IMG/VR virus record: IMGVR_UViG_3300025536_000013
Location: 64,001-90,921 of that record
Reading direction: 5' to 3' (one strand)
Length of the DNA stretch: 26,921 nucleotides
Origin: a virus
A program made the translations under genes and the position numbers. Under the pieces are notes generated by a model. It worked only from the letters and a program-made list of their open reading frames with translations. It was not told the DNA's origin and did not search any database. This document shows, one piece after another, positions 21,758 to 26,921 of the stretch; position 1 is the stretch's first letter, and every line of letters begins with the position of its first letter.

Positions 21758-22687
21758 ATGCACGTACTTGTGACCGGTGGCGATGGGCTCGTGGGTAGTG
21801 CGGTGCGGCGGGCCAAGCCGGACGCCGTCTACACGACCCACGGCATGGCGGACCTGACGGACCGCGAGGAGACGGCTGCCCTGTTCGAGGAAGGTGGACC
21901 GTTCGACGCCGTCATCCATACGGCGGCGTTCGTCGGCGGCATCGGTCAGCAGGTAGCGCACCCGTTCGACCTGGCGCACCAGAACCTGCTGATGAACTGC
22001 AACGTGATCGAGCAGTGCGTCAAGCACAAGGTCAAGCGGCTGCTAGCGTTCTCCTCCGTCTGTGCTTACCCGGATTTCAACGACGGAACGCCTTTGACAG
22101 AAGGTGATCTCCACGACTTTGAGCCACCGATTCCCAATTGGCACTACGGCTATGCCAAGCGGATGGTGGACGTGCTGATCGACGGGGCGATGAAGCAGCA
22201 CGGCGCGAGGAACTGGTGCAGCGTCATCCCGGTCAACATCTACGGCCCCAACGACAACTACCGGCTGGGCGTTTGCCACGTGATCCCGGCCCTGATCCAC
22301 AAGCTCTACCTGGCACGCCAGAGCGGCGAGCCCCTCAAGGTCTGGGGCACTGGATCAGCCATCCGCGAGTTCATGTACGTGGATGACCTCGCCAAGGTGC
22401 TGCTCCGGCTGCTCGACCTGCCGGAGGTGCCGCAGCGGTTGATCGTGAGCCCATCGGTGCCGACGACGGTGCACGAATTGGTGGCCGAGTTGGTGCGTGG
22501 GTGCGGCGGCTTGGGGCCAGTGCAGGTGGAGTGGGACCGGGCCAAGCCCGACGGCCAGCACGCCCGACCGACCGACACGAGCCTGCTCAAGCGGCTGCTA
22601 CCGGGCATCGAGTGGACGCCACTGGCAGATGGGTTGCGGCAGAGTTACAGGTGGTTCTCGAAGGAGTATCCGAACGTTCGGCTCTAG
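21758..22687 (+). CDS. GDP-L-fucose synthase-like NDP-sugar epimerase/reductase
   Basis: The 309-residue protein begins HVLVTGGDGLVGSAVRRAKP (NADP-binding GxxGxxG). It has HTAAFVGGIGQQ, FSSVCAYPDF, HYGYAKRM (catalytic Tyr/Lys), PVNIYGPNDNYRLGVCHVIP and REFMYVDDLAKVL. These are the marks of Fcl/WcaG GDP-4-keto-6-deoxymannose 3,5-epimerase/4-reductase. Given the HddC-like gene upstream, the natural substrate could be a GDP-4-keto-6-deoxy sugar or heptose. No GDP-mannose 4,6-dehydratase is obvious in the window unless the 13483 epimerase does that step. ATG 21758 is preceded by GGGTTAACAACG. Confidence 0.8.
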   Translation: MHVLVTGGDGLVGSAVRRAKPDAVYTTHGMADLTDREETAALFEEGGPFDAVIHTAAFVGGIGQQVAHPFDLAHQNLLMNCNVIEQCVKHKVKRLLAFSSVCAYPDFNDGTPLTEGDLHDFEPPIPNWHYGYAKRMVDVLIDGAMKQHGARNWCSVIPVNIYGPNDNYRLGVCHVIPALIHKLYLARQSGEPLKVWGTGSAIREFMYVDDLAKVLLRLLDLPEVPQRLIVSPSVPTTVHELVAELVRGCGGLGPVQVEWDRAKPDGQHARPTDTSLLKRLLPGIEWTPLADGLRQSYRWFSKEYPNVRL

Positions 22688-22698
22688 GAGAAACAACG

Positions 22699-22881
22699 AT
22701 GAGCAGGTCTTACACGCTCGCTAGCGGGACTGACCTACAGAGGCGGCTTGGCTACATCAACGAGCGGGCGAAGGAACTGGAGAAGAAGAGTGAGGAAGGC
22801 TCAGACGTGAACCAACTTGCGTACATGGTCGCTTATCTGTCGGCTATCCTACACAAGCACCTATCGACTAAGGAAGTGTAG
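22699..22881 (+). CDS. Small helical hypothetical protein, 60 aa
   Basis: ATG 22699 is preceded by TAGGAGAAACAACG, one of the clearest copies of the leader found across the island. The protein is short and charged (LQRRLGYINERAKELEKKSE, then VAYLSAILHKHL) and may form a two-helix bundle. No family is recognised. It ends one base before ATG 22883 of the transketolase gene. Confidence 0.6.
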   Translation: MSRSYTLASGTDLQRRLGYINERAKELEKKSEEGSDVNQLAYMVAYLSAILHKHLSTKEV

Positions 22882-22882
22882 G

Positions 22883-23704
22883 ATGACCAACCAAGACCTG
22901 CAACGCAAGGCCGACTGGGCACGCCGTACCGTGCTGGAGATGGCGGTCAAGGCCGACAGCGGCCACGTCACCACGGCGTTCTCCCTCGCCGAGATCTTCG
23001 CCGTGCTGTACAACGGCGTGCTCCGCTTCGACCCGAAGAATCCGCAGTGGGAGGGCCGCGACCGATTCATCCTCAGCGAGGGGCAAGCTGGTATCGGCCT
23101 CTACCCGTTCCTCGCCGACGCCGGCTTCTTCGACAAGAGCCTGCTGGACAACTTCACCGGCGTCGGCAGCACGATGGGCGTCCACAGCGAACCCGCCACT
23201 CCCGGCGTGGAGGTGCTCACCGGTTCCCTTGGTTACGGTCTGTCCCTCGGCTGCGGCATGGCCCACGCTGCCAAGCTGGCCGGCAAGAGCTGGCGGACGC
23301 TGGTGATCGTCGGCGACGGCGAGCTGACGGAGGGGAGCTGCGACGAGGCGCTGCGGGTGATCGCTGGCTTGCACCTGACCAACTTCTGGTTCCTGGTCAA
23401 CCGCAATGGCCACAGCACCATCGGCCATAACGACGGGCGGGGCACGACACAGAGAGACCTGCCGCTTGAGGACTTGGCCATGAAATTCGAGAGCTACGGG
23501 TTCGGTGTGCGGACGGTGAACGGGCACGACCTGAACCAATTGCTCGCGGCGTTCTGCGGGATGCGCTCGGAAGGTGTGCGGCCCGTCGCCATCATCGCCA
23601 ACACCGAGAAGGGCCACGGCTGCCACCTGGCCAACGAGCGGGGCTGGCACTACCGGGTGCCGAAGGGTGACGATCTGGAGCGTATACGGAGGGAGTTACC
23701 ATGA
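22883..23704 (+). CDS. Transketolase, N-terminal (TPP diphosphate-binding) subunit
   Basis: The 273-residue protein contains MAVKADSGHVTTAFSLAEIF (His28 of the TPP pocket), RDRFILSEGQAG, and GSLGYGLSLGCGMAHAAKL. VGDGELTEGSCDEALRVI then LVNRNGHSTI gives the GDG...N TPP motif. This is the N-terminal half of a two-gene transketolase as found in archaea and many bacteria. The partner is at 23909-24850, with one small gene between them. It transfers two-carbon units; sedoheptulose 7-phosphate, a heptose precursor, is a possible product. Dihydroxyacetone- or sugar-branching variants are alternatives. Confidence 0.85.
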   Translation: MTNQDLQRKADWARRTVLEMAVKADSGHVTTAFSLAEIFAVLYNGVLRFDPKNPQWEGRDRFILSEGQAGIGLYPFLADAGFFDKSLLDNFTGVGSTMGVHSEPATPGVEVLTGSLGYGLSLGCGMAHAAKLAGKSWRTLVIVGDGELTEGSCDEALRVIAGLHLTNFWFLVNRNGHSTIGHNDGRGTTQRDLPLEDLAMKFESYGFGVRTVNGHDLNQLLAAFCGMRSEGVRPVAIIANTEKGHGCHLANERGWHYRVPKGDDLERIRRELP

Positions 23705-23904
23705 AGTACGTCGGGAAGAGCAGCACTGGAGGCAGCGTCTATAAAGCAGAACGCAGCAACCTCCACCAGATCGCCTTCGACTTTGGCAAGGACGATGACC
23801 GTGCAGCATTCATGAAGTGGTTAGATGAGTTGCAAGGCGGGAACGTGAAGCCGGACCTGCGACGAGAACTGCAGGAAGCCTATTACCGAGGTCGGAAGGG
23901 TTAG
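23701..23904 (+). CDS. Small protein with MKYVGKSxTGGxVYK start, copy 1 (67 aa)
   Basis: The ATG overlaps the stop of the transketolase N-half gene (ATGA). The first 15 residues, MKYVGKSSTGGSVYK, match those of the gene at 24847, which overlaps the stop of the transketolase C-half gene in the same way. The remainder (FGKDDDRAAFMKWLDELQGG, then REAYYRGRK-like end) differs between the two. The shared start might be a small beta-hairpin tag; no function is known. Confidence 0.6.
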   Translation: MKYVGKSSTGGSVYKAERSNLHQIAFDFGKDDDRAAFMKWLDELQGGNVKPDLRRELQEAYYRGRKG

Positions 23905-23908
23905 CAAC

Positions 23909-24850
23909 ATGAGCGACACACCACGAATCCTCGGCATGCGGGACGAGTACTTCAACGCCCTCTACCCGCACTTCCAGGCCGACAAGCGGTGCATCTTCCT
24001 GAGTGCCGACAACGGTGCTCCGACGATGGACCAGTTCAGCGAGTTGCCCGGCCAGTTCCAGCAGGTGGGCATCGCCGAGCAGCACATGGTCTCGCACGCC
24101 GCGGGCCTGGCACTGGAAGGGCATCGGGTCATCGTCTACAGCATCGCCGCGTTCACCATGCGGTGCTTCGAGGCGATCAAGGTCAACATGTGTGCCCAGC
24201 GGCACAACGGCTTGCCGATCACCTACGTCGGCATCGGACCGGGGTTCGCCTACAGCATCATGGGGCCGACGCACCACAGCCTGGGAGTGATCGCCGCCCT
24301 CCGCACCGTGCCGAACCTGACCGTGTGGCACCCGGCCGACAACATCACGGCACGGGCGTTGGCCAACCGCTTCCCCACGCAGACCGGGCCGGAGGTGATC
24401 CTGTTCGACAGGACTGACATCAAGGAGCAGTTGCATCCTCCACAAGTACCAATCGACGGCGGCATCGGCTGGGTAAAGGGAAACACCGGTTGCGAGGTAC
24501 TGATCTTGGCCTCTGGAGTGACGACGCATCAAGCCAAGAAAGTCGCTGATTTGCTGTCCCCGATGCCGGTGGGTGTGGTGGACGTGTTCCGGCACAAGCC
24601 GTTGAATTTGTTCCTGCCGGACATGGCCAAAGGCTGCAAGCTGGTCGTCACCTACGAAGAGGACTGGCTCGCCGGCGGACTCGGCAGCGCGGTGGCCGAG
24701 GCGTTCGCCGACAACCGCATCACGACCCCACTCCTCCGCATCGGTGTGCCGGACGAGTTCGCTTACGAGATGGGTGGCCGCGAGGTGTTGTGGAAGAAGT
24801 TCAACCTGCTGCCCGAACAGGTGGCGGCACGAATCAGGGAGGCGTTATGA
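23909..24850 (+). CDS. Transketolase, C-terminal (pyrimidine-binding) subunit
   Basis: The 313-residue protein has FQQVGIAEQHMVSHAAGLAL, where Glu57 is the catalytic Glu that activates thiamine. VIVYSIAAFTMRCFEAI and GPTHHSLGVIAALR follow, then the transketolase C-terminal domain (EVLILASGVTTHQAKKVADL, VVTYEEDWLAGGLGSAVAEA). It completes the enzyme with the 22883 gene. ATG 23909 follows GGGTTAGCAAC. Its stop overlaps the second MKYVGK gene. DXP-synthase-like C-halves look similar, but the pair is closest to split transketolase. Confidence 0.85.
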   Translation: MSDTPRILGMRDEYFNALYPHFQADKRCIFLSADNGAPTMDQFSELPGQFQQVGIAEQHMVSHAAGLALEGHRVIVYSIAAFTMRCFEAIKVNMCAQRHNGLPITYVGIGPGFAYSIMGPTHHSLGVIAALRTVPNLTVWHPADNITARALANRFPTQTGPEVILFDRTDIKEQLHPPQVPIDGGIGWVKGNTGCEVLILASGVTTHQAKKVADLLSPMPVGVVDVFRHKPLNLFLPDMAKGCKLVVTYEEDWLAGGLGSAVAEAFADNRITTPLLRIGVPDEFAYEMGGREVLWKKFNLLPEQVAARIREAL

Positions 24851-25071
24851 AGTACGTTGGCAAGAGTGCGACGGGTGGTGAAGTGTACAAGAAGGGCATC
24901 GAAGAAGACTTCAAGCAAAGACTTTTGGATACCGCCCGTTCATGGCTGCGTTCAGGCATTCCCGGCAAGGAAGGGAAACCAGACGGAGACGAAGTCGTTG
25001 ACTATATGAAAGAGCGAGGCTCGACAATGGGTCGAGGGGCGGAACAGTGGCTTCGAGATCAACTACGATGA
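24847..25071 (+). CDS. Small protein with MKYVGKSxTGGxVYK start, copy 2 (74 aa)
   Basis: The ATG overlaps the transketolase C-half stop (ATGA). The start MKYVGKSATGGEVYK matches copy 1 at 23701. The rest is basic and helical (FKQRLLDTARSWLRSGIPGK, then DEVVDYMKERGSTMGRGAEQ). Its stop overlaps the ATG of the fourth glycosyltransferase. Function unknown. Confidence 0.6.
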   Translation: MKYVGKSATGGEVYKKGIEEDFKQRLLDTARSWLRSGIPGKEGKPDGDEVVDYMKERGSTMGRGAEQWLRDQLR

Positions 25072-25943
25072 CCAAGAAGCTCCTCATCCTCATCGAGTGC
25101 CGCGAGTCCGAGTCCATCGCCGAGTCTGCCCTGAGCTACGCCAGGCGGGAGCACGGGGCGCAGGTGGCCTACTACGGCACAGACAAGGCAGCCGAGCACC
25201 TGATCGACGGCAAGCCCGACGTGGTGGTCTACTGGGCCACGCTCAACCGGGAGCGGATGCTGAGCGACGAGACGCTGCGGTGGCTGCGGAGCCGTGCCAG
25301 GCTGGTGCTGTGGTGCAGCGAGTCGTCCTCCCCGCACTACGCCGAGCTGCTGGCTCACTACCGCGACGAGAAGCTGTTCGACCTGAGCATTGGCACCGAT
25401 GGCGGCAGCGATCTGGTGGATTGGAGCACGCTCTGGCCGGTCGATCCTGAGTGGTACGCGCCGGCTCTGGCAATCGACTACGGTGCTGGTTGCAAGGACA
25501 TCAACCTCGGCTTCGGCGGCAGCATCGGCGACGACCGCAAACCGCTGATCCGGAGCTTCGGCGATGCCCTGACGGTGCGGGAGCGGAAGGCTGGCAACAG
25601 CGAGGAGTTCGACCGCTACGGCTCCTACGCGGCGTGGCTGATGCGCTGCCGGGCCGTGGTGAACGACGCGACCCTCGACGGCGGCTACGCGGTCAAGAAC
25701 CGGGTGATCGAGGCGGGGCTGGCCGGGTGTTGCCTGTTCGAGATGTGCGGCAGTCCGCTGAGCAAGTGGGGCTTCGATCCAGGGCACGACTACCTGGCCT
25801 TCGATCCGCGGGTGCCTGACGCGGTGCGTGCCGTGGTCGAGGCACCGGAGTTCCCCGACATCGCAGCAACGTTCGGCAGCAGGCTCCGCGAGAAGGTGCG
25901 GCAGTTCCATCCCTCCAGGTTTTGGGAAAAGGTGATGGGGTAG
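25068..25943 (+). CDS. GT-B-like glycosyltransferase (CgeB-type), paralogue 4
   Basis: The 291-residue protein is the most separated member of the four-gene family. It starts KKLLILIECRESESIAESAL and keeps LRWLRSRARLVLWCSESS, VDPEWY, INLGFGGSIG and the C-terminal block VKNRVIEAGLAGCCLFEMCG then SPLSKWG. The N-terminal SWP motif of copies 1 and 2 is absent here. ATG 25068 overlaps the preceding stop. It ends 37 bases before the GIY-YIG gene. Confidence 0.7.
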   Translation: MTKKLLILIECRESESIAESALSYARREHGAQVAYYGTDKAAEHLIDGKPDVVVYWATLNRERMLSDETLRWLRSRARLVLWCSESSSPHYAELLAHYRDEKLFDLSIGTDGGSDLVDWSTLWPVDPEWYAPALAIDYGAGCKDINLGFGGSIGDDRKPLIRSFGDALTVRERKAGNSEEFDRYGSYAAWLMRCRAVVNDATLDGGYAVKNRVIEAGLAGCCLFEMCGSPLSKWGFDPGHDYLAFDPRVPDAVRAVVEAPEFPDIAATFGSRLREKVRQFHPSRFWEKVMG

Positions 25944-25980
25944 TGTAAAATGGGGGCAGTACCACCTAGGGGAAGCAACG

Positions 25981-26727
25981 ATGAAGTTCAGTTTTCATTG
26001 GAAAGGCTCCGCGTTCAAATGCCACGGAACCGGCGTCTATCTGATCATCAATCAGGTTAGCGGCAAGGTCTACGTCGGGTCGGCGGCACAGTCGATCTAC
26101 AAGCGTTGCCACGACCATCGCGGGGCGTTGCGATACGACCGGCACAAGAACATCCACCTGAGTCGCTCTTGGCGGAAGCACGGGGAAGCTGCGTTTATCT
26201 TCGTGGTCGCGGAAGAGTGCGATCCGGAGCTATGCGTCGAGCGAGAACAGCACTGGATGGATCGGTTGCAACGAAAGGGTTACACGCTCTTCAATCGGGT
26301 GTTCAAGGCGGGGAGCGTGCTGGGGCTTCGGCATTCAGACGAGACTAAGGAAGTTCTCCGGCAGAAATCGTTGGAACAGTTTGAAGATCCGAAGTACCGT
26401 GAGATGGTTCGTGAGTTTCATACCGGCCGCAAACACTCGGAAGAAACTAAGAGGAAGATGAGCGAAGCCCACAAGGCCAGGTATCTTGCGAACCCCGAGA
26501 CGTTCCAACGGTGGATTGCTGCTGGTAGGGAGCGGTCTCTTTTGGTGAGACGCAGCAAGCCCCGATCTTCATCGGCTAATGCTAAAACGAGCAAAAGTCT
26601 GCAGGCATTCCATAACAATCCGGAAAACCGTCAGCGGCGTCTTGAGTGGTTGAGACGGGGGCATTTAACCAGGAAAGCTAGGAATTGGGTCGAGCGTGTT
26701 TGGTTCGTGGGAGGGCAAAACCCATGA
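25981..26727 (+). CDS. GIY-YIG homing endonuclease with NUMOD3 motifs
   Basis: The 248-residue protein has GTGVYLIINQVSGKVYVGSA (GVY at 18-20, YVG at 31-33), a conserved Arg42 after it, and CVEREQHWMDRLQ with the metal-binding Glu, so the GIY-YIG nuclease core is complete. Two NUMOD3 DNA-binding repeats follow (GLRHSDETKEVLRQKS and GRKHSEETKRKMSEAHKA), then a basic helical tail. This is the build of freestanding phage homing endonucleases. ATG 25981 follows TAGGGGAAGCAACG, the leader type used by ordinary genes of this island. The stop overlaps the ATG of the next gene. Confidence 0.85.
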   Translation: MKFSFHWKGSAFKCHGTGVYLIINQVSGKVYVGSAAQSIYKRCHDHRGALRYDRHKNIHLSRSWRKHGEAAFIFVVAEECDPELCVEREQHWMDRLQRKGYTLFNRVFKAGSVLGLRHSDETKEVLRQKSLEQFEDPKYREMVREFHTGRKHSEETKRKMSEAHKARYLANPETFQRWIAAGRERSLLVRRSKPRSSSANAKTSKSLQAFHNNPENRQRRLEWLRRGHLTRKARNWVERVWFVGGQNP

Positions 26728-26921
26728 ACAAATATAAATGTATCGTTGTGTTCAATTGTTGCGGTCTGCGCGGATTAGAAAGAATAGACAAGTACCTCCA
26801 GCACATCGACAGCCTGCTCAAGCAAGAAACCCTGGGCACGTTCCGCGTGGTCATCAGCGGCTGCCTGAGCACGACGCACGCCAAGCGCCTGCTCGCCGAG
26901 AAGCTGGGCGACCGGGTCAGC
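26724..26921 (+). CDS. Partial glycosyltransferase-like protein (GT2-type N-terminus)
   Basis: The frame opens at ATG 26724, overlaps the endonuclease stop, and runs off the right edge with 66 residues visible. YKCIVVFNCCGLRGLERIDK, then YLQHIDSLLKQETLGTFRVV and ISGC resemble the first strand and helix of GT-A family 2 transferases, where a row of hydrophobic residues precedes the SLL.Q segment. The first 80 bases are A+T-richer than the rest, as if altered by the neighbouring endonuclease insertion. The missing C-terminus limits the call. Confidence 0.5.
   Translation, partial: MNKYKCIVVFNCCGLRGLERIDKYLQHIDSLLKQETLGTFRVVISGCLSTTHAKRLLAEKLGDRVS

Noticed and set aside
1-26921. tRNA genes, CRISPR arrays, insertion sequences, integrase and attachment sites
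   Set aside because: I looked for cloverleaf-like blocks, regularly spaced repeats, transposase or integrase motifs and direct repeats, and saw none I could support by eye.

Overview
The window looks like part of a GC-rich tailed bacteriophage genome (or prophage). The evidence is a large-terminase ATPase gene followed by an overlapping terminase nuclease gene, tightly packed genes with ATGA/GTGA start-stop overlaps, three recognisable homing-type endonucleases, a helicase carrying an intein, and many small unknown genes. No tRNA, rRNA, CRISPR array or bacterial core gene was seen. The host cannot be named from this sequence.

Layout. Positions 1-6131 are on the minus strand. Reading leftward from 6131 they encode a sigma-factor-like protein, a 296-bp imperfect palindrome, an unknown protein, a GIY-YIG (MUG113/T5orf172-type) protein, two related helix-turn-helix proteins, a pyrimidine-dimer-glycosylase-family protein, an SF2 helicase interrupted by an intein, a frame-disrupted small phage protein, and two small genes. 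The part from about 4030 to 6230 is visibly richer in A+T than the rest and holds sigma70-like promoters placed so close to start codons that the messages may be leaderless. Positions 6132-6280 are the divergent control region. Plus-strand genes follow: a candidate small terminase subunit, the two-gene large terminase (6628-8389), and four small unknown genes up to 9649.

From 9736 to the right edge lies an island of about 17 kb for sugar and glycan metabolism. It encodes a DegT-fold enzyme with His in place of the catalytic Lys (as in ColD/RfbH dehydratases), a heptose-kinase-like GHMP kinase (HddA-like), a sugar nucleotidyltransferase (HddC-like), an NAD-dependent epimerase, a B12-binding radical SAM protein, a minimal two-gene thiamine-diphosphate enzyme resembling E1 alpha/beta, four paralogous GT-B-like glycosyltransferases, a methyltransferase, a GDP-fucose-synthase-like reductase, a transketolase split into two genes, and the start of another glycosyltransferase-like gene. 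Small proteins (single membrane helices, zinc ribbons, two sharing an MKYVGK start) alternate with the enzymes.

My reading is that transketolase could supply sedoheptulose 7-phosphate, HddA/HddC-like enzymes would make a GDP-heptose, and the dehydratase, reductase, radical SAM, TPP and methyl-transfer enzymes would convert it to a branched or deoxy sugar that the paralogous transferases attach to an unknown acceptor. This is inference from family membership.

The strongest unusual signals are: (1) an intein whose HNH endonuclease gene is nested in a different reading frame, exactly between the splicing blocks; (2) an HNH gene inserted at the 3' end of the dehydratase gene, leaving the old, differently coded C-terminus stranded downstream; (3) the 296-bp palindrome with one centre of symmetry; and (4) the glycan island itself.
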